Assembly: GCF_039233145.1 (NCBI RefSeq)
Contig: NZ_CP136419.1
Coordinates: 1,772,001 to 1,836,000, forward strand
Direction of reading: 5' to 3'
Source of the DNA: Moorella humiferrea
Lineage (GTDB): Bacteria; Bacillota; DSM-521; Neomoorellales; Neomoorellaceae
Length of the DNA: 64,000 nucleotides
In this document: positions 52,133 to 61,390 of the stretch, piece by piece
Layout: the number at the start of each line of letters is the position of its first letter
Position numbering within the stretch: position 1 is the first letter of the stretch
Notes under the pieces: model-generated
The model's input: the letters and a program-made list of their open reading frames with translations, nothing else
Told to the model about the DNA's origin: nothing
Databases searched by the model: none
Position numbers and translations under genes: made by a program

Positions 52133-52383
52133 CCCCGTTTCTCCTCCTGTATAAGCTTTACCAGTGTCTCATAATCCTGCTGAACTTTGTATAGCTCATC
52201 GGCTATATTCAGGGCGGCCAGAACAGCAACCTTAACCGGAGGATAATGGGGGAACTTTTGGTTGACCTGCCGCATCTTTTTGTCGACATATGAGGCCAGC
52301 TTCTGAATGTATTCCGGCTCTTCCCCCTTGACCACGTACTCCATGCCGTTAATGTTTACTGTGGTCCGGTTGGCATCATTCAA
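52129..52383 (-). CDS. zapA: Cell division protein ZapA
   Basis: An 84-residue protein: TVNINGMEYVVKGEEPEYIQ, then VDKKMRQVNQ and VAVLAALNIADELYKVQQDYE, the ZapA fold with a C-terminal coiled coil. ZapA binds FtsZ and bundles filaments at the division site. It precedes polX with a 4-base overlap, the usual Firmicutes order after pheT. GGGAGGGG lies before the ATG. Confidence 0.92.
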   Translation of the reverse strand: MNDANRTTVNINGMEYVVKGEEPEYIQKLASYVDKKMRQVNQKFPHYPPVKVAVLAALNIADELYKVQQDYETLVKLIQEEKRG

Positions 52384-52474
52384 GTCTACCCCTCCCTCGG
52401 CCTGGTTGTGATTTTACAAACGCATATTCTTTTTCGCCTAAAGCCTTTGAAAATCCTGCCATGGTTTAAACTAG

Positions 52475-54883
52475 CTAGCGCAATCTGGCTCCCAACTGCT
52501 CTTCCAGGGCCTTCCATACCCTTTCCTGGGCGGCGTTAACTTCCGCGTCGGTAAGGGTGCGATCCGGTAGCTGGTACACCAGAGAATAGGCCAGGCTTTT
52601 ATGTCCTTCAGGCACAGGAGCGCCGCGGTAGACATCGAAGAGGGTACATTCTTTCAACTCCCGCCCCGCAGCTCTGCGGATAGTTTCGGCCACCACCGCC
52701 GCCGGAATATCGTCTTTTACCACCACAGCCAGGTCCCTTTCCACCGCCGGGAAACGGGGCAGGGGATCGTATCCCACCTCCCGCCGGTTAAATTTCTCCG
52801 CCTGCTCCCAATCGAGTTCGAAAACGCAGGCCCTCGCGGGGAGATCATAAACCGCCAGAACATCGGGATGCAGCTCCCCTATAAAGCCCAGGGTTGTCCC
52901 GTCCTTTTTGATATTCGCCCCCCGTCCCGGGTGGAGGAAGGGGTAGTCCGCCGTTGCTTCCCAAACAACTTCTTTAATGTTTACCCTGGCAAGGATATTT
53001 TCTACAATCCCTTTTAAATAAAAGAAATCCATCTCCTCTGCCGGCCGGTTCCAGCTGCGGCCGGTGGATCCCATCACCAGTCCGCCCAGGCGTAGATGTT
53101 CTTCCGGCAACTGCCGCCCATGGGGCTTAAACACCCGACCTACCTCATATATGGCCACCGGCAGTACCCGGCGACTGGCATTCCGGGCGGTGACTTCCAG
53201 AAGTCCGGGCAAAAGGGAAGGACGTAAAATGCTCTGGTCCTCCCGTAAAGGATTCTGGAGTTTTACCGTATGTTTCCATTCATGTTCTTCGGGCAGCCTT
53301 AGATTATCAAGGGCGCGGGGACTGACAAAGCTGTAGGTAACCACTTCCGCAAGGCCGGCGGCAGCCGCCGCCTCCCGGCCCGCCTCTTCCCAACGCTGCC
53401 CAGGGGTTTCTTTTTTCCGGGCGGTGATATTTCCCGGCAATGACGCCGGAATCCTGTCGTATCCGTACAGGCGGGCGATTTCTTCGATTAAGTCTATTTC
53501 CTGGGTCAGATCGCCCCTGTTAGGGGGGACGGTAACCTCAAACGGCCCTTCTCCTTCAACTTCTAAATGCAGCCTTTCTAGGATCTCCTTCATGGTAGAG
53601 GAGGCAAGGTCCGTGCCTAAAATGAAGTTTACCCTTTCCGGCCGCAGAATAATTGTTGTCGGCTTATACTTCCTTACATATCTGTCCAAACGTCCCCCGG
53701 CCACCCTGCCGCCGGCCAGCTCGGCCATTAACTGGGCCGCCCGGTCGGCGGCTGCAGCCGCCCCTTCCAGATTGACGCCGCGTTCAAACCGCGTCGAGGC
53801 TTCCGAACGCAGGCCCAGCTTTCTGGAGGTACGGCGGATGGAGGTGCCGTCAAAATGGGCCGACTCGATGAGGATATTGACCGTACCGGAAGTGACTTCC
53901 GTCTCCAATCCACCCATGACGCCGGCCACGGCCACCGGCCTTGCGGCGTCGGCAATGATTAACATTTCCCTGTCCAGCTCTCGTTCCACACCATCCAGGG
54001 TCGTAATTTTTTCCCCGGCCGCCGCCCGGCGGACGATAATGGTATGTTGCTGCAGGAGATCGTAGTCAAAGGCATGTAAAGGCTGGCCCATTTCCAGCAT
54101 GACAAAATTGGTTATATCCACCACATTATTGATGGGCCGCATGCCGGCGGCCCGCAGGTAGGCCTGAAGCCAGGCAGGGGACGGACCGATCTTTACGTCC
54201 AGCACCAGACGGGCCACATATCGGGCGCAGAGATCCGGAGCTTCAATTTCTACTCTGGCAAGCCCCTCAATCCCCTGCCCTTTTTCCTCCACGGTAATGG
54301 CCGGCAGACGTAACGGTGCGCCGGTAATGGCCGCAACTTCCCGCGCCACCCCTAAAACGCTCAGGCAGTCGGCCCTATTTGGAGTGAGTTCCAGCACCAG
54401 AACCACGTCGTCCAGTCCCAGGACAGCAGCTACATCGGTTCCGGGAGAAGCGTCAGGGGGCAAAGTTAGGATCCCTTCCCGGTCGGCCGGGGAGACGAGG
54501 CCGACATCCAGCCCCATTTCCTGGGCAGAAAGAAGCATGCCTTCCGAGGTCACGCCCCGGAAAGTCGCCCGGCGTATCTCCTGGCCCGCCGGAAGCCGCG
54601 CCCCCTCCAGGGCTACTGCCACCTTCTGCCCTTTAAACACATTAGGCGCCCCGGTTACTAGCTGCAATTCGCGACCGGCGTCCACCCGGCACACGACCAG
54701 GTGCTCGGCATTGGGATGGGGCTCGATATCCTTTATCATCCCGGCCACGACCCCCTGAAACCCCGGATGCAATTGTTCTATATTTTCTACGGCCAGACCG
54801 GCCATGGTGAGCTTTTCTGCCAGTTCCTCAGGCGACAGTTGAATATCTACGTACTGCTTAAGCCATTTGTAAGATACGCGCAA
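52475..54883 (-). CDS. pheT: Phenylalanyl-tRNA synthetase beta subunit
   Basis: An 802-residue subunit. tRNA-binding OB domain ([20 protein letters not shown]), B3/B4 editing domain (about 200-380), B5 DNA-binding-like domain (about 400-470), a catalytic-like domain (about 485-700) and the C-terminal anticodon-binding domain ([18 protein letters not shown]). Forms an alpha2-beta2 enzyme with PheS. It starts 14 bases after pheS and is controlled by the same T-box leader. Confidence 0.96.
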   Translation of the reverse strand: MRVSYKWLKQYVDIQLSPEELAEKLTMAGLAVENIEQLHPGFQGVVAGMIKDIEPHPNAEHLVVCRVDAGRELQLVTGAPNVFKGQKVAVALEGARLPAGQEIRRATFRGVTSEGMLLSAQEMGLDVGLVSPADREGILTLPPDASPGTDVAAVLGLDDVVLVLELTPNRADCLSVLGVAREVAAITGAPLRLPAITVEEKGQGIEGLARVEIEAPDLCARYVARLVLDVKIGPSPAWLQAYLRAAGMRPINNVVDITNFVMLEMGQPLHAFDYDLLQQHTIIVRRAAAGEKITTLDGVERELDREMLIIADAARPVAVAGVMGGLETEVTSGTVNILIESAHFDGTSIRRTSRKLGLRSEASTRFERGVNLEGAAAAADRAAQLMAELAGGRVAGGRLDRYVRKYKPTTIILRPERVNFILGTDLASSTMKEILERLHLEVEGEGPFEVTVPPNRGDLTQEIDLIEEIARLYGYDRIPASLPGNITARKKETPGQRWEEAGREAAAAAGLAEVVTYSFVSPRALDNLRLPEEHEWKHTVKLQNPLREDQSILRPSLLPGLLEVTARNASRRVLPVAIYEVGRVFKPHGRQLPEEHLRLGGLVMGSTGRSWNRPAEEMDFFYLKGIVENILARVNIKEVVWEATADYPFLHPGRGANIKKDGTTLGFIGELHPDVLAVYDLPARACVFELDWEQAEKFNRREVGYDPLPRFPAVERDLAVVVKDDIPAAVVAETIRRAAGRELKECTLFDVYRGAPVPEGHKSLAYSLVYQLPDRTLTDAEVNAAQERVWKALEEQLGARLR

Positions 54884-54897
54884 AGTTTTTCACTCCC

Positions 54898-55920
54898 TTA
54901 AAACTGCTGCAAAAAGCGCAGATCGTTTTCGTAAAACAGGCGCAGATCGTCAATGCCGTATTTTAGCATGGCCACCCGGTCCACTCCGAGGCCGAAGGCG
55001 AAGCCGCAGACTTCTTCCGGATCGTAGCCGGACATGCTTAAAACCCGGGGATGCACCATGCCGCATCCCAGAATCTCCAGCCAGCCGCTGTGGCCGCAGG
55101 TACGACAGCCGCTGCCGCCGCACATAACACAGGATATATCCACCTCGGCGCTCGGCTCGGTGAAGGGGAAGTAACTGGGGCGGAAGCGCAGCTGTACTTC
55201 ATCGCCGAACATTTGCTTTACAAAGGCCATCAACGTCCCTTTTAATTCACCGAAGGTCACCCGTCTATCGACCAGTAAACCCTCCACCTGAAAAAACATG
55301 GGTGAATGGGTGGCGTCATCGTCGCGGCGGTAAACCTTACCCGGAGCGATGATGCGAATGGGCAACTGCGGTCGCCGCGCCTCCATGACCCGCACCTGGA
55401 CGGGAGAGGTGTGGGTGCGGAGCAATACATCCTCGGTGATATAAAAAGAATCCTGCATATCCCGGGCGGGATGTTCTTTTGGCAGGTTCAGGGCCTCGAA
55501 GTTGTAATAATCGCTCTCCACTTCCGGGCCTTCGGCCACATCGAACCCCAAGCCGATAAAAATTGATTTTATTTCATTTAAGGTCTGATACAAAAGGTGA
55601 CGGCTCCCCCGCGGAAACGGACGTCCCGGCAGGGTAACGTCGATGGTTTCTTTCTGAAGACGCTCGGCCAGTTCCCGGCGGGCAATAGCCTCCCTTGCTT
55701 CTTCAAGGGCCTTTTCCAGCTCTTCCCGCACCATGTTGGCCATCTGCCCTATCCGAGGACGTTCTTCCGGCGGGAGCTTGCCCATATTCCTTAAAACCCC
55801 GGTCAGTTCTCCTTTCTTCCCCAGGTACTGGATCCTTATGCCCTCCAGTTCCTCACTCCTTTTGGCGGCCGCCACCCGGGCCAGGGCTGCCTGTCTAATG
55901 GTTTCAATCGTTTCCAGCAT
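54898..55920 (-). CDS. pheS: Phenylalanyl-tRNA synthetase alpha subunit
   Basis: A 340-residue class II synthetase subunit. The N-terminal coiled coil ([20 protein letters not shown]) contacts tRNA; motif 2 is near [20 protein letters not shown], motif 3 [18 protein letters not shown]. Four Cys in [16 protein letters not shown] suggest a zinc site, as in some Firmicutes PheS. The frame continues upstream to 56175 through the leader, but GAGGTGA sets the start at 55920. First gene of the pheST operon. Confidence 0.96.
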   Translation of the reverse strand: MLETIETIRQAALARVAAAKRSEELEGIRIQYLGKKGELTGVLRNMGKLPPEERPRIGQMANMVREELEKALEEAREAIARRELAERLQKETIDVTLPGRPFPRGSRHLLYQTLNEIKSIFIGLGFDVAEGPEVESDYYNFEALNLPKEHPARDMQDSFYITEDVLLRTHTSPVQVRVMEARRPQLPIRIIAPGKVYRRDDDATHSPMFFQVEGLLVDRRVTFGELKGTLMAFVKQMFGDEVQLRFRPSYFPFTEPSAEVDISCVMCGGSGCRTCGHSGWLEILGCGMVHPRVLSMSGYDPEEVCGFAFGLGVDRVAMLKYGIDDLRLFYENDLRFLQQF

Positions 55921-55941
55921 CTGCTTCACCTCAAGTATCCC

Positions 55942-56190
55942 AAAATAAAAAGCCTTCGCCCCTTCGGGACGAAAGCTTAAACATGTCTTAATTAAGTACC
56001 ACCCCAAGTCTCCGGCACCATCATGCCGCTCCCCTCTAACGGCGGGAACACCGGCGCGGCCTACTAACCTTTCAGCCTGCTGCTCCTGGGCGAACTTCAC
56101 GCGGTCTTTCCCCGGCAGCGCTTCCAGTCCACGACGCCGCCTCCCTGTGGGTTCTGTACCGGCTACTTTGCCCATTCATAGCATTTAAAC
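55942..56190 (-). promoter_or_regulatory. T-box leader of pheST (tRNA-Phe sensing)
   Basis: On the minus strand the leader carries GGGCAAAGTAG (AGTA-like start), AGGGAGGCGG, a GNTG region, a likely specifier UUC in GTGAAGTTCGCCC, and the T-box GGGGTGGTACT (about 56005-55995). It ends in the terminator hairpin GCTTTCGTCCC-GAAG-GGGCGAAGGC (55976-55951) plus a T run. Uncharged tRNA-Phe would stabilise the antiterminator. The specifier assignment is by eye. Confidence 0.85.
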
Positions 56191-56276
56191 GCTATTAATA
56201 TTTTTGTCTACTTCTATTGAGTTACCAATCTGCGATAAATAATATAGGCAGCCACAGAACCTGTCTTTTCAAACAA

Positions 56277-56338
56277 CCTCCAAAAGAACTCCGCCGACAG
56301 GAACAACCTATCACGACCTTTCCTGGAGCTTTTGGGGG
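56277..56338 (-). other. Long hairpin upstream of the pheST T-box
   Basis: Between promoter and T-box. CCTCCAAAAG...CTCC pairs with GGAG...CTTTTGGGGG, with an inner CAGGAA/TTCCTG stem and a 17-base loop. The stem is much stronger than needed for spacing and lies at the 5' end of the transcript. Not part of the T-box; function unknown (possible 5' stabiliser or separate regulatory element). Confidence 0.55.
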
Positions 56339-56353
56339 ATAACCTCACGGTTA

Positions 56354-56383
56354 ATTATAGCATAGCTCCATCAGTCGTGACAA
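56354..56383 (-). promoter_or_regulatory. Promoter of pheST
   Basis: Minus strand TTGTCA (56383-56378), an 18-base spacer, TATAAT (56359-56354). The transcript would have a leader of about 425 bases before pheS, holding the long hairpin and the T-box. Confidence 0.7.
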
Positions 56384-56530
56384 GGCAAAAAATAAGGTTT
56401 TAAGCGCCCCAAGTCGTATCTCCCTTATTGTCCATGAAGGCAGCTTTATGGAACCTAGTGCCATAAAGGCGGCATTGAATTGGCCTTCGGCAGGATGATG
56501 TGGCCAAGGCTATTGGTGTAGAGAGGCTCA
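56384..56530. other. Intergenic gap without recognised feature
   Basis: About 150 bases between the pheST promoter and the coiled-coil membrane protein gene. No gene, repeat or hairpin terminator stands out. Confidence 0.3.
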
Positions 56531-56995
56531 TCACTTGTACAGCAAAGTTGCTATGGTCCCGATAAAACCCACAGCAATGGTAATTACGGCGCCGATAGCC
56601 CAGAATCTAAGGTTACTAAGCTTGTCATCCAGTTGATCAATACGCTTATTTAGTTTATCTTCGATAGCATCGATACGCTGGCTTAGTTTTTGCTCTACTG
56701 CATCAATACGCTGGCTAAGCTTTTGCTCTACTGCATCAATACGCTGGCTAAGTTTTTGCTCTACAGCCTCGATGCGCTGGCTTAGTTTTTGCTCTACTGC
56801 ATCGATGCGCTGGCTTAGCTTTTGCTCCACCGCGCTAATGCGTTCTTCGGAATTTTGGTCCCCATCCCGGATTTCTTTCGTCAATTTTTCGTCGAGTCGG
56901 TCTATACGCTGTAAAAGAAAGAAAAACTCCGCTGATGCCATTGTACGTGGCGGTTCATTTGTTGCTGCTATTTCCCGCAAGCTTTCCTCCGGCAT
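56531..56995 (-). CDS. Coiled-coil protein with 11-residue repeats and C-terminal membrane anchor
   Basis: A 154-residue protein. The middle is five 11-residue units of AVEQKLSQRID, then IEDKLNKRIDQLDDKLSNLR and a single C-terminal helix of about 20 hydrophobic residues (FWAIGAVITIAVGFIGTIA), so it is tail-anchored with the coil in the cytoplasm. The repeat is right-handed coiled-coil type (hendecad) rather than heptad. ATG at 56995, with AGGTGA upstream, is preferred over GTG 57004. Resembles phage- and plasmid-borne DUF1640-like coiled-coil membrane proteins; function unknown. Confidence 0.75.
   Translation of the reverse strand: MPEESLREIAATNEPPRTMASAEFFFLLQRIDRLDEKLTKEIRDGDQNSEERISAVEQKLSQRIDAVEQKLSQRIEAVEQKLSQRIDAVEQKLSQRIDAVEQKLSQRIDAIEDKLNKRIDQLDDKLSNLRFWAIGAVITIAVGFIGTIATLLYK
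56667..56831 (-). repeat. Five tandem 33-bp repeats
   Basis: Units start at 56667, 56700, 56733, 56766 and 56799; each holds GCATCRATRCGCTGGCTTAG or a close variant and encodes the 11-residue coiled-coil repeat on the minus strand. Near-identity suggests recent expansion. Confidence 0.9.
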
Positions 56996-57083
56996 GGCGC
57001 TCACCTGCCTTCACCCCCATTCTAAACCAATATTTTCATCAAATCAACTTAATTTACCATTCTCAACTATATTCTCAATTAAC

Positions 57084-57917
57084 TCATTCCCGACGTTGCC
57101 GGAGGGCCTCATAAAGAAGCAGAGCCGCCGCGACGGCGGCGTTCAAGGACTCCACCGACCCTACCAGGGGGATGCCCACGCGGGCCGCCGCCGCATCAAG
57201 CAATTCCCTTCCCGGCCCGTGGTTTTCGCTGCCCACGGCCAGAGCCAGGGGACCTCTTAAGTCCGCCTGCCAGAAAGTAATGGGGGCTCCCACGTCGGCC
57301 ACCACCAGCTTTACCCCGGCGCCTTTTAGTTTCCGGATTAGATCGGCCGGTTCTACGCCGCTTACCACCGGCAGTTTAAAGGTAGCGCCCATGGCCGCCC
57401 GGACCACCTTGGGGTTATAGGGATCTACACAGCCGCGACTCAATATCAGTCCTGCGGCCCCGGCCCCTAGGGCCGTGCGCCAGATGGTGCCCAGGTTACC
57501 CGGATCTTGCAGGGCGGCGGCAATCATAAATACGGGCGATGAAGGAGACGAAACTTGTTTTAGCAGCGCCTCCAGCGGTTGTTCCTGTATGGGTGCTATG
57601 GCCACAATCCCTTGTGGAGTAACGGTGGTGCTGATGGCCTGCATCAATTCCTCCGTCACAGCAAAGCAGCGGCACCCGGCCCCCTGCAGGTCGGCCACCA
57701 ACCGCTTACCCCGGAGAGTAGCAAAAACCTGCGGGCCGTACAAAACAACCTCCAAGGGTGTTCCAGCCTGCAGGGCTTCCTCCAGCAGGTGAATGCCTTC
57801 TATAAGATAAAGGCCCTTTTTCTCCCGCCATGAACGTTCCTTTAAGGAACGGGCCAGCTTCACATAGCGATTGTCCGGAGAAGTAATTTGCCCGGCTTGC
57901 TTCACAGCAGAATTCAC
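57084..57917 (-). CDS. TrmH/SpoU-family RNA methyltransferase
   Basis: 277 residues. N-terminal substrate-binding domain (SPDNRYVKLARSLKERSWR, LYLIEGIHLLEEAL) then a SPOUT methyltransferase domain with DPGNLGTIWRTALGAGAAGL (motif 1), LALAVGSENHGPGRELLDAA (motif 2) and VGIPLVGSVESLNAAVAAAL (motif 3). It 2'-O-methylates rRNA or tRNA with SAM; E. coli RlmB is the nearest described relative, target not assignable. It is the usual neighbour of pheS in Firmicutes and is transcribed toward it. Confidence 0.92.
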   Translation of the reverse strand: MNSAVKQAGQITSPDNRYVKLARSLKERSWREKKGLYLIEGIHLLEEALQAGTPLEVVLYGPQVFATLRGKRLVADLQGAGCRCFAVTEELMQAISTTVTPQGIVAIAPIQEQPLEALLKQVSSPSSPVFMIAAALQDPGNLGTIWRTALGAGAAGLILSRGCVDPYNPKVVRAAMGATFKLPVVSGVEPADLIRKLKGAGVKLVVADVGAPITFWQADLRGPLALAVGSENHGPGRELLDAAAARVGIPLVGSVESLNAAVAAALLLYEALRQRRE

Positions 57918-57949
57918 CTTCTAAGAGTACCGCCTTATTACTCCCGGAC

Positions 57950-58597
57950 TTAACTCTCCTGCAGCCTTTCTAAAGCCTTGTTCCGGCCCACCAGCACCAT
58001 GATGTCGCCTTCTTCCACCACGTCGTTGGCCCCAGGGGCGGCTATGATTTGATTATTACGTTTTATGGCCATGACGCTGACCCCGTGCTGGGCGCGCAAA
58101 TCCAACTGGCCCAGGGTTTTGCCTACCGCCTTGGCCGGGGCCACGATCTCGACAATACTGTATTCAGGCGACAGGTCGATATGCTCCAGGACGTTGCCGG
58201 AAGCAAGGGTATGGGCCACCCTGATGCCCATGTCCCGTTCCGGGTAAACAACTCTATCGGCGCCGATTTTGGCCAGGACTTTACCGTGGAGGTCGTTCAA
58301 GGCCTTGGCAACTACGCACTTAATGCCCATTTCCTTAACGATCAAGGTAACTAGAATGTTGGCCTCTACATTTTCACCGATGGCCACGACAGCAACGTCA
58401 ACATTGCGAATGCCCGAGGCCTTTAAGGCTTCCTCGTCACGGGCGTCGGCCTGGATGGCCGTAGTGACCTCGTTCATGAGGGCCTCCACCTTGGCCTCAT
58501 CACTATCAATGGCGATGACTTGATGGCCCATGCGTGCGAGGGTCCGGGCCACACTGGACCCAAAGCGGCCCAGGCCGATGACGGCAAACTGTTTCAC
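57950..58597 (-). CDS. ktrA: Potassium uptake regulatory subunit (KtrA/TrkA-like)
   Basis: A 215-residue cytoplasmic RCK protein. N-terminal NAD/ATP-binding Rossmann fold (FAVIGLGRFGSSVARTLARMG, VIAIDSDEAKVEALM, HMDS-like VALKA region) and a C-terminal TrkA_C ligand-binding domain (YSIVEIVAPAKAVGKTLGQL to EEGDIMVLVGRNKAL). It gates the KtrB pore. GTG at 58597, with GGAGGCAGG upstream, is preferred over 58627. Follows ktrB by 13 bases. Confidence 0.9.
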   Translation of the reverse strand: MKQFAVIGLGRFGSSVARTLARMGHQVIAIDSDEAKVEALMNEVTTAIQADARDEEALKASGIRNVDVAVVAIGENVEANILVTLIVKEMGIKCVVAKALNDLHGKVLAKIGADRVVYPERDMGIRVAHTLASGNVLEHIDLSPEYSIVEIVAPAKAVGKTLGQLDLRAQHGVSVMAIKRNNQIIAAPGANDVVEEGDIMVLVGRNKALERLQES

Positions 58598-58610
58598 GGC
58601 CCTGCCTCCT

Positions 58611-59960
58611 TTAGCCAATGATAACACCTTCTTCGGGATAATGTTTTATACCCTGACGGCCCAAACGCTGGGCTATGGCAAAGGCCAGGGTTAAAGGGCC
58701 AACTCGCCCGGAATACATAGTGGCGGTGATGAGAAGTTTGCCGGCCACCGTCAGTTGCGGCGTAAGACCCGCTGAAAGGCCCACAGTACCAAAGGCGGAT
58801 ACCGTTTCAAAAAGCACAATCTCCATTTCCTTTTGTTCCGTAATCAGGAGTACACCGGTTACGGTAACCACCAGCATCATTGATACCGCCGCCACAGCCA
58901 GGGCCTTAAGAACCATGCCCCGGGGCAAGCGCCGGCCAAAGATTTCAATGTCATATTTACCCTGAATAATCGACCATACAGCCACGGCGATAGTGGTAAA
59001 TGTGGATGTCTTAATACCGCCTCCGGTTGAACCCGGGGAAGCGCCGATAAACATAAGGATAATGAGGAGAAAAAGAGTAACCGGACGTAGAGCGCCGATA
59101 TTTAAGGTGTTAAACCCAGCCGTCCGGGGTGTAACGGCCTGGAAATAAGAAGCCAGAAGCTTTTCATTTAAGGGTAAAGGTGCCAGGCTCAAAGGATTAG
59201 TATACTCCAGGGCCATGAATAATATCGTACCCAGGACGATCAGCCAAAAGGTGGTGGTAAGCACAACCTTGCTATGGAGGGAAAGGCGCTGCCACGAACG
59301 TTTGGTATAAATATCGGCCACCACGCTGAAGCCCAACCCGCCCAGGATAATTAGAGTAGTAATTACCAGGTTGACCAGCAGGTCGCCCCGATAATCCATT
59401 AAGTTGGCGGAAAACAAGGAAAACCCGGCGTTGCAAAAGGCGGATACAGCATGAAAGATACCGAAGTAAAAGGCCTGACCCAAAGGAATGTCCCTGCTAA
59501 AACGCAGGCCCAGGAGAAGTGCCCCCAACCCTTCGCAAATAAATGTAAAGGTGAGTACGTATTTAGTCAAGCGCACGACCCCTTCTACCGTCAACTGGTT
59601 GAGGGCTTCCTGCATGAGGAGCCTTTCCTTCAAGGTAATGCGTTTGCCCAGCAGGAGGGCCACCATGGTGGACAGGGTTAAAAAGCCCAAGCCTCCCGTT
59701 TGGATGAGCAATACGATCACGATTTCCCCGAACAGGGAAAAGGTTGTCGGCGTGTCCACGGTATTAAGGCCGGTCACGCAGGTCGCCGAAGTAGCCGTAA
59801 AAAGGGCGTCCACAATGGAAACCGGTTGTCCTGTCTCGCTGGCAACCGGCAGGGCCAATAGTGTTGTACCCAAGGCAATGACCAGGGCAAAACCTATGGC
59901 CAGTATCTGGGGCGGCCGCAGACGAAAGGGCCATTCACGGATATTAGTCGTAGGCGTCAC
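58611..59960 (-). CDS. ktrB: Potassium uptake membrane protein (KtrB/TrkH-like)
   Basis: A 449-residue K+ channel-like transporter with about ten membrane segments and four pore loops; glycine filters appear in TSATCVTGLNTV, HAVSAFCNAGFSLF, QAVTPRTAGFNTLN and VSAFGTVGLSAGLTP. Lengths match KtrB rather than the longer TrkH. GTG start at 59960; a TTGACA/TAAAAA promoter lies upstream. Together with Kdp, this gives two K+ uptake systems in one window. Confidence 0.92.
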   Translation of the reverse strand: MTPTTNIREWPFRLRPPQILAIGFALVIALGTTLLALPVASETGQPVSIVDALFTATSATCVTGLNTVDTPTTFSLFGEIVIVLLIQTGGLGFLTLSTMVALLLGKRITLKERLLMQEALNQLTVEGVVRLTKYVLTFTFICEGLGALLLGLRFSRDIPLGQAFYFGIFHAVSAFCNAGFSLFSANLMDYRGDLLVNLVITTLIILGGLGFSVVADIYTKRSWQRLSLHSKVVLTTTFWLIVLGTILFMALEYTNPLSLAPLPLNEKLLASYFQAVTPRTAGFNTLNIGALRPVTLFLLIILMFIGASPGSTGGGIKTSTFTTIAVAVWSIIQGKYDIEIFGRRLPRGMVLKALAVAAVSMMLVVTVTGVLLITEQKEMEIVLFETVSAFGTVGLSAGLTPQLTVAGKLLITATMYSGRVGPLTLAFAIAQRLGRQGIKHYPEEGVIIG

Positions 59961-59986
59961 CTGCTTTTCTGCATTTATAACACTTA

Positions 59987-60015
59987 TTTTTATTCCCAGG
60001 CAAAATCTTTGTCAA
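59987..60015 (-). promoter_or_regulatory. Promoter of the ktr operon
   Basis: Minus strand TTGACA (60015-60010), a 17-base spacer, TAAAAA (59992-59987), 27 bases before the GTG start of ktrB. Confidence 0.55.
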
Positions 60016-60028
60016 GATCAATGCTAAA

Positions 60029-60067
60029 GGCCAATTAGTTTAGAAAAACCAATTGGCCCTTCTTTTT
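60029..60067 (-). terminator. Terminator of infC-rpmI-rplT
   Basis: GGCCAATT (60029-60036) pairs with AATTGGCC (60051-60058). On the minus strand the stem is followed by TTTAGC; the plus strand has CTTCTTTTT. It lies just after rplT. Confidence 0.75.
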
Positions 60068-60083
60068 ATCATTCCCCTTATTC

Positions 60084-60449
60084 TTATGCTCCAAGACCCA
60101 ATTTTTCTTTGGCCATATCCACCAGACGATTGAAAGCCGCTATATCGTTTACCGCCATATCGGCCAGCATCTTACGGTTGATTTCCACACCGGCCTTCTT
60201 TAATCCGTTTATCAAACGGCTGTAGGTCAGGCCCTGCATCCTGGCAGCGGCGTTGATGCGGGCTATCCACAGTTTCCGGAAATCGCCCTTGCGCTGCCGC
60301 CGGTGGGCGTAGGCGTAGGCCAATGATTTTATTACTTGTTCATTGGCCGGCCGGAATAACTTGGACTTGGCACCAAAGTAGCCCTTCGCCAGCTTTAGAA
60401 TCTTTTTATGACGTTGGTGCTTGGTAACACCGCGTTTAACACGGGACAT
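60084..60449 (-). CDS. rplT: 50S ribosomal protein L20
   Basis: A 121-residue r-protein: [43 protein letters not shown]-like [36 protein letters not shown]. It binds 23S rRNA early in assembly and represses its own operon in Firmicutes. It follows rpmI by 15 bases. Confidence 0.97.
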   Translation of the reverse strand: MSRVKRGVTKHQRHKKILKLAKGYFGAKSKLFRPANEQVIKSLAYAYAHRRQRKGDFRKLWIARINAAARMQGLTYSRLINGLKKAGVEINRKMLADMAVNDIAAFNRLVDMAKEKLGLGA

Positions 60450-60464
60450 CCCTTAAACCTCCCT

Positions 60465-60665
60465 TTAAGCCTGATAAGGCAAGAGCCTGGCTATGCGCTT
60501 ACGATCCGTGATATCCACTAAGGAAGGCTGGCGCAGGCGCCTCTTACGCTTGGGCGATTTTCCGGCCAACAGGTGGCTTTTATAAGCCCTGGCGCGTTTT
60601 ACTTTTCCCGTAGCTGTGACGCGAAACCTTTTGGCCGCGCCGCGGTGAGTTTTCATTTTGGGCAT
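60465..60665 (-). CDS. rpmI: 50S ribosomal protein L35
   Basis: 66 residues, highly basic: [40 protein letters not shown], a canonical L35. GAGGTGATATT precedes the ATG. Middle gene of infC-rpmI-rplT. Confidence 0.97.
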   Translation of the reverse strand: MPKMKTHRGAAKRFRVTATGKVKRARAYKSHLLAGKSPKRKRRLRQPSLVDITDRKRIARLLPYQA

Positions 60666-60690
60666 AATATCACCTCGAATCGAATTTCCC

Positions 60691-61203
60691 TTAAGCCTTG
60701 GGGGCCAGGATCATGACCATATTACGACCCTCAACTTTGGGCGGTTTTTCCACGGAGGCAAGGTCTGCCACCTGGTCGGCCAGGCGCTGGCACAACTTCA
60801 TCCCGAGGTCGGCGTGGGCGATTTCCCGGCCGCGGAACATAACGGTTACCTTGACTTTATCGCCGTCCTGTAGAAAACGAATGGCATTGCGCGCTTTGAC
60901 CTGGAAGTCATGTTCTTCAATGTTAGGCCGCAGCTTAACCTCTTTAATATTTATTATGCGCTGCTTTTTCCTCGCCTCGCGCTCCCTTTTACTTTGCTCG
61001 TATTTATATTTACCAAAATCCATGATGCGGCAAACAGGTGGCCGCGCATTGGGAGCCACTTCTACCAGGTCCAGGCCCTGTTCCTGGGCAATGCGCAGCG
61101 CTTCTCGGGTCGGCATAATACCCAGCTGCTGCCCATCAACGCCAACCAGGCGCACTTCCCGGGTCCGGATTTCTCCATTGACCCTTAAATCCTTGCTGAT
61201 AAT
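60691..61203 (-). CDS. infC: Translation initiation factor IF-3, ATT start codon
   Basis: 170 residues. N-domain [20 protein letters not shown] and [20 protein letters not shown], linker [19 protein letters not shown]-domain [20 protein letters not shown] to [12 protein letters not shown]. The frame contains no ATG/GTG at the proper N-terminus; ATT at 61203, 3 bases after GGAGGTGA-AGC, gives the canonical [10 protein letters not shown] start, as in many bacteria where a rare start lets IF-3 regulate itself. GTG at 61155 would delete the conserved N-terminus. IF-3 binds 30S and proofreads initiation. Confidence 0.95.
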   Translation of the reverse strand: MISKDLRVNGEIRTREVRLVGVDGQQLGIMPTREALRIAQEQGLDLVEVAPNARPPVCRIMDFGKYKYEQSKREREARKKQRIINIKEVKLRPNIEEHDFQVKARNAIRFLQDGDKVKVTVMFRGREIAHADLGMKLCQRLADQVADLASVEKPPKVEGRNMVMILAPKA

Positions 61204-61358
61204 GCTTCACCTCCAGAAAAATTTACCGCCCAGTCAAAGACCTCCTTAAAAAATTTAAGCGAGTGGAATCCACCCGCCAAAAACAGACCTTTTACTGGGC
61301 AAACCTTACTGGCCCCGGGCCGTAAGGTGAGAAGCGGATGGCTTCTACTTCTTGGGAA
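61204..61358 (-). promoter_or_regulatory. infC-rpmI-rplT leader, likely L20-type
   Basis: Leader of about 150 bases. On the minus strand CCTTACGGCC pairs with GGCCAGTAAGG, and GCCCAGT pairs with ACTGGGC downstream. Firmicutes have an L20-binding leader here that attenuates the operon; the stems fit the position, but I could not match the known consensus in detail. Confidence 0.45.
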
Positions 61359-61387
61359 AGTATAACATAGAGGTTACTCCGCGTCAA
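61359..61387 (-). promoter_or_regulatory. Promoter of infC-rpmI-rplT
   Basis: Minus strand TTGACG (61387-61382), a 17-base spacer, TATACT (61364-61359). A strong sigma-A-like promoter for the ribosomal operon. Confidence 0.75.
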
Positions 61388-61390
61388 TAA

